DNA of 40,509 nt, from the NCBI GenBank assembly GCA_937936675.1, contig CALDDL010000173.1, positions 1-40,509 of the forward strand, written 5' to 3'. This document shows positions 17,379 through 26,688 of this stretch, one piece after another (the first letter of the stretch is position 1; each line of letters opens with the position of its first letter). The notes beneath the pieces were generated by a model. That model was not told where the DNA came from. It was given only the letters and a program-made list of their open reading frames with translations, and did not search any database. Position numbers and translations under genes: made by a program. Source of the DNA: an uncultured bacterium (GTDB taxonomy: Bacteria; Bacteroidota; Ignavibacteria; Ignavibacteriales; Melioribacteraceae).

Positions 17379-17585
17379 GATGATGAAATATGTGTTGTTT
17401 CTTATGTTCATTTAAGTTTGTATATTTTCACTTGTGTTTGAATCGAGAACAAAGTTACGTAAAAAAATATATATTTGGAAAGTCTTTGCAAAAGAAAAAT
17501 TAATGACCTAACTAAATAGTGGCTTTATCGTCTAATTTAGCACTATTTTAGTTCATTTTTTTGCATTAAATTTTAAGGAAATTGA

Positions 17586-19541
17586 GTGATTATGAAACAA
17601 ATTTTGTTTTTTCTACTTTCTGCCTCTCTTATGATCGCACAAAATAAGGACTCGGTTAAGACCTATTATTTCGATGATATCGTAATTAAAAGTGGCTTGG
17701 TAATAGAGCCAAAAACTGTTACAGAAATAAAGTTAGAAAGAATTCAGAAATCTGATGCTGCATCAATTCTTGAACTCGGAAAGTATATTCCCTCGATTAA
17801 GACGCAGACTAATTCTCGCGGAGAAAGTTTATTTTTTATTCGTGGTGCCGGTGAAAGGCAAGTCTCCCTTCTATTCGATGGTGTGCAATTAAATATTCCA
17901 TGGGATAATAGGATTGATCTTAGTTTAGTCCCGACAGAGGCACTTTCGGAAATTTTTATTACTCGCGGAATCCCTTCGACAATTTATGGCGCAAATAATA
18001 TAGCCGGAGTTATAAATATAGAATCGCAAAATCCCCTTTCGGGAGGTTCTGCAAAAAGAATTAATCTTCAAGCAGGAGATAATGGCTATCAACGCTTATC
18101 CGGTTTCTATTCCGAAAAGATAGCTAATTTTGGTTATCTTGTTTCGCTATCCTATAAAAAGAGCGATGGTTATTCGCTGCCCGAATCGTTTTCATCGATT
18201 GAGAATCCGGGCACAAGACGACTAAACAGTCAAAGCAATTCTTTTTCATCATTCGGAAGAATCGGATATAAATTAAATGATAATTCCGATATTAATTTTT
18301 CGCTTTCTTATATTAGTGCCGAAAAAGGAGTGCCTTCCGAAATTAACGTTAGTAAACCACGCTATTGGAAATATCCTGAATGGAAAAAATTAACGGGTAA
18401 TCTATTCGGTAATTATAGTTTTAATAATTCCTCCGCTTCTTCTATTATATATTCTCTTTCGGTTTCTTCATTTAATATGGAGATCGATCAATATAAGGAT
18501 ATCCGATTTTCTAAAATCGATGAGATTGAGAAGAATAACGATAAGATAATTTCGGGTAGAGTTATTTATCAACAATCCCTTAGCGCAAGTACCCTAATGA
18601 AAGCGTCCTTGAATGGCTTTACTACCGAGCATAAAGAAAGTTTTCTCTCTTCGGAATATACCGATTTTATCTATACTCAAAACCTAATGAGTGCGGGATT
18701 GGAGTTAGAGCAGATTATTGATGACTTCATATTAATCGGTGGCGGAAGCTACGATTACTATTCAACTCCCAAAACAGGCGATAAACCATCCGATAAATCG
18801 GTCGGTGATTATTCTCTAAATTTATCGGCTTTATATAATATTAATAGTAAATTAAATGCGGCTATTAGTATCGGACGCAAGACCCGCTTCCCTACTTTAA
18901 GGGAAAAATTCTCGGGTGCTCTCGGCAAGTTCGTTCCTAATCCATCGCTTAAAGCAGAATCTGCCGTTTCATCTGAATTAAGTTTCGATTACAAACATCA
19001 ATACGGAAATACGGGACTAAACTTTTTCTTAACTTATATGGATAATGGAATTGTAAGGGAAAGCTTAAGCGGGGGAAAATTCAAAAGAATAAATAAAGAT
19101 AAGATTAGAACCTATGGCGCAGAGTTTTTTGGTGATCATCAAATGAACTCCCAAATTAATTTCGGATACTCTTTCTCTTTTCTAAATTCATACTCGAAAA
19201 CCGGAGAGGGTGAATATTCCGATACTCTAGAATATAAACCCGAATTTATTTCGGCGGTAAATCTTTCGTATCGACCAATAAATGCGCTTGAGTTACTTCT
19301 TGAAGGAAATTATACGGGAAATGAGTTTGGTTTCCAAGGAGGTAATGCGATAATTCAAAGATTGCCCGATTACTTTATTCTTAATGCACGTATGGCTTAT
19401 GATTTTTATTTCGCTTCTAATTATAATTTAGAATTATCTTTCAGGGTTAATAATATTTTTGATAAGTTATATTATACGCAATGGGGATTGCCCGAGGCAG
19501 GTAGAGAATTTAGAATCGGTCTATCTCTAAGTACAAATTAA
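17586..19541 (+). CDS. TonB-dependent outer-membrane receptor
   Basis: A roughly 650-residue TonB-dependent receptor. It has a signal peptide (M-K-Q-I-L-F-F-L-L-S-A-S-L-M-I-A), a plug domain (about 25-140, with F-I-R-G-A-G-E-R-Q-V-S-L-L-F-D-G-V and G-I-P-S-T-I-Y-G-A-N-N-I-A-G-V-I-N-I) and a 22-strand barrel ending in N-N-I-F-D-K-L-Y-Y-T. There is no N-terminal carboxypeptidase-like domain as in SusC, and the size resembles BtuB or siderophore receptors; the ligand is unknown. AAGGAA lies 5 bases before a GTG at 17586 and 11 before an ATG at 17592, so either may be the start. The next gene begins 35 bp downstream, but whether it shares a transcript is unclear. Confidence 0.9.
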   Translation: MIMKQILFFLLSASLMIAQNKDSVKTYYFDDIVIKSGLVIEPKTVTEIKLERIQKSDAASILELGKYIPSIKTQTNSRGESLFFIRGAGERQVSLLFDGVQLNIPWDNRIDLSLVPTEALSEIFITRGIPSTIYGANNIAGVINIESQNPLSGGSAKRINLQAGDNGYQRLSGFYSEKIANFGYLVSLSYKKSDGYSLPESFSSIENPGTRRLNSQSNSFSSFGRIGYKLNDNSDINFSLSYISAEKGVPSEINVSKPRYWKYPEWKKLTGNLFGNYSFNNSSASSIIYSLSVSSFNMEIDQYKDIRFSKIDEIEKNNDKIISGRVIYQQSLSASTLMKASLNGFTTEHKESFLSSEYTDFIYTQNLMSAGLELEQIIDDFILIGGGSYDYYSTPKTGDKPSDKSVGDYSLNLSALYNINSKLNAAISIGRKTRFPTLREKFSGALGKFVPNPSLKAESAVSSELSFDYKHQYGNTGLNFFLTYMDNGIVRESLSGGKFKRINKDKIRTYGAEFFGDHQMNSQINFGYSFSFLNSYSKTGEGEYSDTLEYKPEFISAVNLSYRPINALELLLEGNYTGNEFGFQGGNAIIQRLPDYFILNARMAYDFYFASNYNLELSFRVNNIFDKLYYTQWGLPEAGREFRIGLSLSTN

Positions 19542-19576
19542 TTATAAAATAATTTTAATAATGATCTCGATTTAAT

Positions 19577-21226
19577 ATGAAATCAATCGCATGCTTTATC
19601 CCTTTCGATGATGAAAGGATTATTAATTCATTAAAGAAATTCCCTGAAATAAAATCGGTTACCGTTATTGATGATTTTAGCTCAGAGACGATGAGAGAGA
19701 TTGCGAATCGAGTGAGAGAAAGCGACAGTACCCATATAGATCCCCTCACGGACAAACAATCGATAGGGTCTAACCCAGCCGATACAGAACGTCCCCATAC
19801 AGATTCTCTATCGACTAAAACAATGGCGGACTCGATCGAGGGAATACATGTTGACAGCTTGACGATTGATTCTCTTTCAATGAAAGAAAAGACCGACTCG
19901 AATGTAAACTCGCATGATGACTTTAATCAGTCCGCTACACCGCCCCCACTTGCTTTATATTCACGTAATGAATATGTATTGCTTTTACTTAAGCCGGCGG
20001 AGATTGAGCTCCATTCAAATTTTCTTCAAAGATATTTATCAGTAGCTCAAACCACGGACGCTAAATTCCTCTATTCCGATTATATTGAGAAAAAAGATCA
20101 AATTTCAAAACATCCTTTAATCGATTATCAAGAGGGGAGTGTTCGTGATGATTTTGATTTTGGGTATTTTGTTTTAATAGATAAAGATGTTTTTATTCGG
20201 GCTGCCGAATCAATAAAGGACGATTATAAATTCGCAGGATTTTATCTTATTCGATTATTGATTTCACTCGATTATGAATTAACTCGCATTCCGGAATTTC
20301 TTTATACTGCCTCTGAAATCGATACACGGCTCTCGGGCGAAAAACAGTTCGATTACGTTAATCCTCGTAATCGCGATTATCAAATTGAAATGGAAAAAGC
20401 ATTTACTCAGTATCTCAAAAAGTCAGGTGCATTCCTTTTTCCCGATTTTCAAGATATCGATTTCGATCCTTCATTTGAAATCGAGGCATCGGTAATTATT
20501 CCGGTTAAGAATAGAGTGAATACAATTAAAGATGCAATCGATTCGGCATTATCGCAAAAATGTGATTTTAATTATAATGTAATCGTAGTAGATAATTATT
20601 CAATAGACGGAACAACAAAGCTATTAGAAGAATACAATAAAAGTAATTCGAAACTAATTCATCTAATCCCGGAAGAGAAGAATTTAGAGATTGGGGGCTG
20701 TTGGAATTATGCGGTTAATCATAAGCTCTGCGGAAAATTTGCCGTCCAATTAGATAGCGATGATCTTTATAATAATGAAAACGCTTTACAAAAAATTATA
20801 GATAAGTTTTATCAGGCAAAATGTGGTATGGTTATCGGAAGTTATCTGATGACGAATTTTGACTTAAAAGAATTACCGCCCGGACTTATAGATCATAAGG
20901 AATGGAGCGATGATAACGGCTTTAATAATGCGCTTCGGATTAATGGACTCGGGGCACCGAGAGCATTTTATACTCCGTTACTAAGAAAGCTTGGAATTCC
21001 AAATGTAAGCTATGGCGAAGATTATTTTCTCGGAATTACTATTTCGGGCAGTTATAAAATCGGCAGAATTTTCGAACCGGTTTATTTATGCCGCAGATGG
21101 GAGGGTAATTCAGATGCCGCACTTGATATTATCTCTCTGAATAGAAATAACTACTATAAAGATAAACTTAGGACTTTTGAATTAAGAAAAAGAAAAATAA
21201 CGAATGGCAATAAAAGATCTAATTAA
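19577..21226 (+). CDS. Tandem family 2 glycosyltransferase with unusual N-terminal insert
   Basis: The C-terminal half (about 300-530) is a GT-A domain of family 2: A-S-V-I-I-P-V-K-N-R, V-D-N-Y-S-I-D-G-T, and the metal-binding D-S-D-D at 393-396. The N-terminal half (about 1-250) looks like a degenerate second GT2-like module (N-E-Y-V-L-L-L-L-K, L-I-D-Y-Q-E-G-S-V-R-D-D-F) without a DxD motif. Residues about 48-125 are a low-complexity Asp/Ser/Thr/His-rich insert. No signal peptide or membrane helix is visible, so it is cytoplasmic. Its last codons overlap the DUF4922 start by 23 bp, which couples the two genes; the same pairing is familiar from other Bacteroidota. Donor and acceptor sugars are unknown. 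Confidence 0.82.
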   Translation: MKSIACFIPFDDERIINSLKKFPEIKSVTVIDDFSSETMREIANRVRESDSTHIDPLTDKQSIGSNPADTERPHTDSLSTKTMADSIEGIHVDSLTIDSLSMKEKTDSNVNSHDDFNQSATPPPLALYSRNEYVLLLLKPAEIELHSNFLQRYLSVAQTTDAKFLYSDYIEKKDQISKHPLIDYQEGSVRDDFDFGYFVLIDKDVFIRAAESIKDDYKFAGFYLIRLLISLDYELTRIPEFLYTASEIDTRLSGEKQFDYVNPRNRDYQIEMEKAFTQYLKKSGAFLFPDFQDIDFDPSFEIEASVIIPVKNRVNTIKDAIDSALSQKCDFNYNVIVVDNYSIDGTTKLLEEYNKSNSKLIHLIPEEKNLEIGGCWNYAVNHKLCGKFAVQLDSDDLYNNENALQKIIDKFYQAKCGMVIGSYLMTNFDLKELPPGLIDHKEWSDDNGFNNALRINGLGAPRAFYTPLLRKLGIPNVSYGEDYFLGITISGSYKIGRIFEPVYLCRRWEGNSDAALDIISLNRNNYYKDKLRTFELRKRKITNGNKRSN

Positions 21227-22211
21227 AAGAAAAGACCACAACAAAGAATTTGATTCTGAATTTGATACTAAAATAAAAAATTTATTTAGTAGTCAAAAAA
21301 TGGAGTGGGAGCTTTGCGGTAATAACTATTCCGCATTAGACCAAGTGAAATTAAAAGAGATACCATTTGATGGCTTTTCGATTCATGTTCAGTTTAATCC
21401 AAAGAGAATAATTTCCACCTCTGCAAATACGAACGAAGAGGCAATTAAAAATAGAGAATGTTTTCTTTGCAATACGCCACCCGAACAAAAACGAGTACCT
21501 GTTAATAAACAATTTGATCTGCTCGTAAATCCATATCCCATTTTCAACGAACATTATACAATAATAAAAAAGAAACATCAGCCGCAAACAATCATTGGTA
21601 ATTTTGAGACTTTTTTAGATTTGACAAAAAGTATGGGAAAGGATTATACGGTATTTTATAACGGTCCGAGATGCGGAGCTTCTGCGCCTGATCATACTCA
21701 TTTTCAAGCAGGGTCAAGCAATAAAATTCCGATTGAAAATGATTTCGATTTTGTTACTTCTTCTCTTTCAAATAAAATTTATTCCGATAGTAAAATAAAT
21801 ATCTATGCCATTGAAAAATATTTGAGAAGAATGATAGCAATGGAATCGGGCAGTAAGGGAGATTTACTTTTCGCTTATAAATTATTCGTAGATGCCTTTA
21901 AGAGAATTTCTATTCCTAAAGATGAACCGATGATGAATATCCTTAGTTGGTATAGAGATAATAAATGGAGGATAGTATTTATTCCGCGAAGGAAGCATAG
22001 ACCAGATTCATATTTTGAGGAGGGGAATGATCAATTAATGATTAGTCCCGCCGCTATTGATTTGGGGGGGCTTATTATCACTCCCCGCCAAAGGGAATTT
22101 GATTTGCTAAATAGAGAATTGGTAACCGAAATTTACCGAGAAGTTACTTTAACAACCGAGCATTTTGAATATCTAAAAAATCGGATCGTTACAAATATTT
22201 TATCGAGATAA
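21204..22211 (+). CDS. DUF4922 protein, HIT/GalT-like
   Basis: A 335-residue protein that I assign to DUF4922, with resemblance to the HIT/GalT and GDP-hexose phosphorylase fold. The signature H-x-H-x-Q is at H164, H166 and Q168 (P-D-H-T-H-F-Q-A-G), and C86/C89 (E-C-F-L-C-N) is a GalT-like zinc pair, with H117 in F-N-E-H-Y. This supports nucleotide-sugar or nucleotide phosphorylase/transferase activity, but the substrate is unproven. The ATG lies inside the end of the glycosyltransferase gene (23-bp overlap). Its 3' end overlaps the convergent PP2C gene by another 23 bp, leaving no room for a terminator between them. Confidence 0.72.
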   Translation: MAIKDLIKRKDHNKEFDSEFDTKIKNLFSSQKMEWELCGNNYSALDQVKLKEIPFDGFSIHVQFNPKRIISTSANTNEEAIKNRECFLCNTPPEQKRVPVNKQFDLLVNPYPIFNEHYTIIKKKHQPQTIIGNFETFLDLTKSMGKDYTVFYNGPRCGASAPDHTHFQAGSSNKIPIENDFDFVTSSLSNKIYSDSKINIYAIEKYLRRMIAMESGSKGDLLFAYKLFVDAFKRISIPKDEPMMNILSWYRDNKWRIVFIPRRKHRPDSYFEEGNDQLMISPAAIDLGGLIITPRQREFDLLNRELVTEIYREVTLTTEHFEYLKNRIVTNILSR

Positions 22212-23331
22212 CCGAGATATCGTCTTCTACTTCGTTATTAGAGAAAGAATAAATTTCATTTCGGATTAATTCTAATGCATCCTTATCCTCGGGCATATTT
22301 TTAATAAATTCTAATAATCGCTCTTCGCCATATAATTCACCTTGGGGATTTCGGGATTCTGTTATTCCATCGGTAAAAAGAAAAAGTTCATCTCCCGATT
22401 CAAGCGGCAATTCAATATTTTCATATTCTTCATTATTCGAGAAACCTAAAAGCAAGCCTTTTGAGTGAACTGTTTTTACTTCTTTTCTCTTGAAGATTAA
22501 TGGCAAGTCTCCCGCACCGGCATATTTAGCTACTTTCTTTTTTCTATCGAGAACTATAATTGTGAGAGTAACGAACACTTCAGAAATGCGTTCGTCTTTA
22601 TAAACTGAATCATTTACTTTTTTAATAATTTCACTCGGTTGAAGATCGGTGGAAGAGGATTCTAAAACGAAGCGTGTGGCACTTCTTACGTAGCCCGCAT
22701 AAGCTACGGCGAAATACCAAGCACCCCACCTTTTACCCATTACATCACCGAATACGATTACCAACTGGTCTTCATCAACTTTCACATAATCAATAAAATC
22801 TCCGCCGGGTACATTTTTATATGGCTGATGCCAGTGCCTAACGGAAAAATCAGAAAATGGAGGAACTTCATCAGGGACTACCTTTGCTCCCATCGAATCC
22901 GCAGCTTTCTGAACTTCATCGACTACTTTTACTCTTTCTCTCTCTAAACTTTTTAGTATTGCAGAAACTTTTGCAATAACAATTTTGGGACTTGCGGTTT
23001 TAATTATATAGTCTTCTATCTCAAGATCATATCCCTGAAGTACATCATCTTCTTCCCCTTTTGCCGTGAGGAAAACAAATGGAATTGCTCTGAGTTCAGG
23101 ATCTTTGAGTAAATTTCTCCTAAATTCATATCCATCCATAACAGGCATCATTACATCACTAATAATAATATCGGGCATTATTTTTTGAGCTAATTCAAAA
23201 CCCTCTTGACCATTAGTACCCACTTCAACCCTGAAACCCGCTTTGGTTAAATTATATGAAAATAGTTTTGCTATATTAAATTCATCTTCTACAAGAAGGA
23301 TAGTGCCTTTTATGTTTTCGTTATTCATCAT
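22189..23331 (-). CDS. Response regulator with PP2C (SpoIIE/RsbU-like) phosphatase output
   Basis: The N-terminal receiver domain (10-125) has the acidic pair E15/D16 and phospho-acceptor D59 (S-D-V-M-M-P). The C-terminal PP2C domain carries the metal motifs G-D-V-M-G-K, G-A-G-D-L-P-L, F-T-D-G-I-T-E-S and D-D-I-S-V-I-S. Such proteins dephosphorylate STAS anti-anti-sigma factors when activated. The STAS gene directly upstream (7-bp gap) is the natural substrate. The start is taken as 23331 (or 23328) because the longer frame runs into the STAS gene. The operon also contains a histidine kinase that could phosphorylate the receiver. No RsbW-type kinase is present nearby. Confidence 0.9.
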   Translation of the reverse strand: MMNNENIKGTILLVEDEFNIAKLFSYNLTKAGFRVEVGTNGQEGFELAQKIMPDIIISDVMMPVMDGYEFRRNLLKDPELRAIPFVFLTAKGEEDDVLQGYDLEIEDYIIKTASPKIVIAKVSAILKSLERERVKVVDEVQKAADSMGAKVVPDEVPPFSDFSVRHWHQPYKNVPGGDFIDYVKVDEDQLVIVFGDVMGKRWGAWYFAVAYAGYVRSATRFVLESSSTDLQPSEIIKKVNDSVYKDERISEVFVTLTIIVLDRKKKVAKYAGAGDLPLIFKRKEVKTVHSKGLLLGFSNNEEYENIELPLESGDELFLFTDGITESRNPQGELYGEERLLEFIKNMPEDKDALELIRNEIYSFSNNEVEDDISVISIKYL

Positions 23332-23338
23332 AATTTTT

Positions 23339-23680
23339 TTAGTTATAAAAACTCTTAATAGCTGTTTGTAATTCGGAATATGTATCAAATACTCTAAAGA
23401 GGCGAGTAAGTTCGAACATCGAACGCACTGCAGGCTGGAAACCGACTAACTTTAGGTCTCCTCCGGTCTTTGCCGCCTTTTTAAGTGTATTAACCAATAC
23501 TCCTAGAAATGTAGAATCCATAAATGTACATGAAGATAGATCGATAATAATTTTATTGTATCCCAATTCGACTTTCTTATTAATCATATCTTTTAATATT
23601 TCCGCCTCGCTTAAAGTAGCGCGGTCATAATTAATTATCTCGACTAATATGTCATCAATTACTTCTTCGATTATGTTCAT
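23339..23680 (-). CDS. STAS-domain anti-sigma factor antagonist
   Basis: A 113-residue single STAS domain of the SpoIIAA/RsbV type. The phosphorylatable serine is S56 in F-M-D-S-T-F-L-G. In the known system the unphosphorylated form binds an RsbW-like kinase and frees a sigma factor or other target. It is sandwiched between the NtrC-type regulator (10-bp gap) and the PP2C phosphatase (7-bp gap). A clear paralogue lies at 29291-29656 with the same D-S-T-F-L-G and a G-G-D-L-x-L-V segment, so the two may compete for one partner. Confidence 0.92.
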   Translation of the reverse strand: MNIIEEVIDDILVEIINYDRATLSEAEILKDMINKKVELGYNKIIIDLSSCTFMDSTFLGVLVNTLKKAAKTGGDLKLVGFQPAVRSMFELTRLFRVFDTYSELQTAIKSFYN

Positions 23681-23690
23681 TTATATTCTC

Positions 23691-25058
23691 TCAATTAATT
23701 TTATATTTATCTAATAGGCGATAAAAAGTGGCTCTTCCGATTTTAAGTTTCCGAGCCGCCTCGACAATATTGCCTTCGGTAACTAATAATGAGTGGCGTA
23801 TCGCTTCCTCTTTCAATTTTTCAAAAGGAATAATAGGCGCATCAAAAGAAAAATATTCGCCTGAGATATTTACCATTGGCTGATCCCTTTTAACTACATG
23901 ATCGGGAAGTACATCATTATCTATTACATCTTTATCTGTAAGAATCACGCTTCTTTCAATCAAGTTTTCGAGTTCGCGCACATTCCCGGGCCAATCATAA
24001 TCATATAATGTTTTTAATGCGGCTTTGGTAACACCCGTAATATTTTTATTCAATTTCTTATTGAAGACAGCGATAAAATGATTAATCAAAACTACAATAT
24101 CACCTCTTCTTTCACGGAGCGGAATTATATTTATCGGGAAAGAACTAAGTCTATAAAACAAATCTTCCCTAAATAATTTTTTATCAACTGCATCTTTAAG
24201 ATCAATATTAGTAGCGGAGATAATTCTTACGTCCGATCTAAGGACTTCGTTTCCGCCAACTCTTTCAAATTCTCTATTCTGAATTACACGGAGAATTTTT
24301 GCTTGAAGCGACATCTCCATTTCGCCAATTTCATCTAGGAAAATAGTACCTGTTTTTGCTAATTCAAACTTGCCGATTTTCCTTTGATGCGCACCGGTGA
24401 AAGCACCTTTTTCATGACCAAAGAGTTCACTCTCAAGTAATTCTCTCGGAATTGAAGCACAATTAACAACAATAAATGGATCGTTTTTCCTATTACCATT
24501 ATAATGAATTGCGCGGGCAAAAAGTTCTTTACCGGTTCCGCTTTCGCCTTGAATTAATACCGTTATATCATTATCGAGAACTTTAGTAACCATTTTAAAT
24601 GCTTCTTGCATCTTTTTATCTGCCGATATGATATTATCGAAACTAAATTCTCTTTGTAAATTTTCTTTTAAGTTTTCCACTTCACGTTGCAGGTCATAAC
24701 TTCGAATAGCATTCCTTACTGCGGGCTCTAATCTGTTTTTATCGATCGGCTTGGGAAAATAATCAAAAGCACCCTGTCGGATAGATTCTAATGCCACTTC
24801 AATACTTCCTTGAGCAGAGAGCATCACCACCGGTAGATTCTGATTCTTTTGTTTTATTTTAACTAAAAGATCAATTCCGTTAATATCGGGGAGCATTATA
24901 TCAAGCAAAACCAAATCGGGATTTTCATTTAATGAATTATAAGCATCCATTCCTTTAGTGAATGATCTTACATTATAGCCCCATTGATTTTTAAGCCAAT
25001 GAACAAGCATCTTTAATATTGATTCTTCATCATCAACAATAAATACTAATTTACTCAA
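23691..25058 (-). CDS. NtrC-family sigma-54 response regulator
   Basis: Receiver domain with phospho-acceptor D53 (L-L-D-I-M-L-P), then an AAA+ domain with Walker A G-E-S-G-T-G-K-E (171-178) and the sigma-54 contact loop G-A-F-T-G-A (218-223), then a Fis-type HTH at the C-terminus (G-N-I-V-E-A-A-R-K-L-K-I-G-R-A-T-F-Y-R). It should activate -24/-12 promoters using ATP. The start is TTG at 25058, giving M-S-K-L-V-F-I-V-D-D, because GAAGGG lies 8 bases before it; the GTG at 25067 overlaps that ribosome site. It follows the PAS histidine kinase by about 17 bp and is presumably its partner. Possible targets include the two sigma-54 promoters in this window. Confidence 0.92.
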   Translation of the reverse strand: MSKLVFIVDDEESILKMLVHWLKNQWGYNVRSFTKGMDAYNSLNENPDLVLLDIMLPDINGIDLLVKIKQKNQNLPVVMLSAQGSIEVALESIRQGAFDYFPKPIDKNRLEPAVRNAIRSYDLQREVENLKENLQREFSFDNIISADKKMQEAFKMVTKVLDNDITVLIQGESGTGKELFARAIHYNGNRKNDPFIVVNCASIPRELLESELFGHEKGAFTGAHQRKIGKFELAKTGTIFLDEIGEMEMSLQAKILRVIQNREFERVGGNEVLRSDVRIISATNIDLKDAVDKKLFREDLFYRLSSFPINIIPLRERRGDIVVLINHFIAVFNKKLNKNITGVTKAALKTLYDYDWPGNVRELENLIERSVILTDKDVIDNDVLPDHVVKRDQPMVNISGEYFSFDAPIIPFEKLKEEAIRHSLLVTEGNIVEAARKLKIGRATFYRLLDKYKIN

Positions 25059-25075
25059 GTTGCACACCCTTCATC

Positions 25076-26638
25076 TTATTTTGGTAATCTTACAATAAAA
25101 GTAGAGCCTTTATTTACTTCGCTTTTTACTTTTATTAAACCTTTATGCAGTTCTACAATCTGCTTAACAGCGGTTAAACCGAATCCGGCACCTGTTATTT
25201 GTGTTCCCGGTCGATTAACTTTAGAAAACTTTTGAAAAAGTTTTGGAATCTCTTTTTCCGGGATACCAATTCCCGTATCGCTAATAGCTATTTCAATCTC
25301 TTTACCGAAATCCTGAGCAAGTATAGAAATTCTTCCGCCTGAATTTGTAAATTTAATTGCATTAGAAAGAAGATTATATATTACTTTGGAAATCCTATCT
25401 TTATCTGCTTTAATTACAAGGTCCTCTTCGGGTAATGATTTTGTAACGCTTAGTTTTTTCCCTTCAATTGCAGGCTCAAATGAATCGATAATTTCATTTA
25501 AGAGATCATTGATATCTACATTAACAATCTTTAATTCTTCTTCGCCCGATTCGAGTTTGGAGAAATCGAGAACATCATTTATCAGTTTTGCTAATCGCTT
25601 ACCTTCGGATAAAATAATATTAGTAAATTCATTCATCATCTCTTTCGGTAGGTCTGGATCGGAATTTATAGTCTCTGCAAACCCCACAATAGATGCCAGC
25701 GGAGTTCTTAATTCGTGCGATATATTAGATATAAATTCGCTCTTTAATTGATTCAATTCTTCTAATAAAGTAATCTTATTTTTTGCTCTCTCCCTTTCGA
25801 TCGAGATAATTCGGTTTGCTTCTACCAATTTGGAATTAAGTTCTTTTATTTTTCGTTCATCTCTTTTTCTTGTCGTGATATTTCTGCCAATACTAAACAT
25901 TCCCGTTATTTCACCATTAACGAACATTGGCTTAGCGTGGATTTCAAAAATCACTTCTTTATCATATCGATCTATAAAGGCGGTCTCGAAGATTGTAATT
26001 TCGTCTCTGGATAAAATTTTCTCGAACGCAGAAGCAATCTTCGGTTCATCATCTTTGGAAATATATTCTAAAAAATGTCGCCCGATCATTTCACTTGGCG
26101 TATAACCTAGTACTGTAGCGCCGCTTTTATTTACCATTGTGAAATAACCGAATCCATCTAAGATAAAGATTAAGTCGTCAGCCGTATTTATAAGTAACCT
26201 GAATCTTTCTTCGGAGCGTTCAAGTTTTATCTGAATGATTTTTTCATCCGTTACATCATTAATATATCCAACTATGCGGATGACTTCATTATTTTTAATT
26301 ATCGGAGTAGCACTATGTCTTATCCAATGCTCTTTATGAAAGCGATCTTTTATTCTATAATCTAATGTAGCTTCTTCGCCGGACTTGGCTTTTCTGACAA
26401 ATTTTTTGAATCGGGGAAAATCTTCCGGATGAACCGAGCGTGCTAATTGTGAATTGTTTTTATATATCTCCTCGGGAGAATAGCCATAGATTGTTCTCAC
26501 GGCATCAGAAATAAAATTGAATTCCGATAGATCTGCTTTTGTAGAATACGAAATAGTATGAATACTATTTAACGCTTCTCGTATGCTATTTTCAGCTTCA
26601 TTATTTTTCAATATAGTTTTCCCGTCAGGATTTCCCAT
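25076..26638 (-). CDS. Cytoplasmic PAS-PAS sensor histidine kinase
   Basis: Two PAS domains (about 25-135 with PAC, and 145-260) precede a coiled-coil and a HisKA domain with H308 in I-S-H-E-L-R-T-P-L-A-S. The HATPase domain has N-L-L-S-N-A-I-K-F, D-T-G-I-G-I-P, and G-A-G-F-G-L. No transmembrane segment or signal peptide is visible, so it senses an intracellular signal. It is the first gene of the operon kinase, NtrC regulator, STAS, receiver-PP2C, with gaps of about 17, 10 and 7 bp. Both receivers in the operon are plausible phosphate acceptors, which would link sigma-54 activation to STAS dephosphorylation. The ligand is unknown. Confidence 0.92.
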   Translation of the reverse strand: MGNPDGKTILKNNEAENSIREALNSIHTISYSTKADLSEFNFISDAVRTIYGYSPEEIYKNNSQLARSVHPEDFPRFKKFVRKAKSGEEATLDYRIKDRFHKEHWIRHSATPIIKNNEVIRIVGYINDVTDEKIIQIKLERSEERFRLLINTADDLIFILDGFGYFTMVNKSGATVLGYTPSEMIGRHFLEYISKDDEPKIASAFEKILSRDEITIFETAFIDRYDKEVIFEIHAKPMFVNGEITGMFSIGRNITTRKRDERKIKELNSKLVEANRIISIERERAKNKITLLEELNQLKSEFISNISHELRTPLASIVGFAETINSDPDLPKEMMNEFTNIILSEGKRLAKLINDVLDFSKLESGEEELKIVNVDINDLLNEIIDSFEPAIEGKKLSVTKSLPEEDLVIKADKDRISKVIYNLLSNAIKFTNSGGRISILAQDFGKEIEIAISDTGIGIPEKEIPKLFQKFSKVNRPGTQITGAGFGLTAVKQIVELHKGLIKVKSEVNKGSTFIVRLPK

Positions 26639-26688
26639 TATAAGACAGATACTGTTTCAGAATATTACGAAATATAAGAAAATAACTT

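Noticed and set aside
17475..17489. TGGAAA-TTGCA resembling a sigma-54 promoter upstream of the TonB receptor
   Set aside because: The spacing between GG and GC is 9 instead of 10 bases and the AC of the -24 element is missing.
17229..17585. Cobalamin riboswitch before the TonB receptor
   Set aside because: The conserved B12-box and the core sequence were not found; only unclassified hairpins are present.
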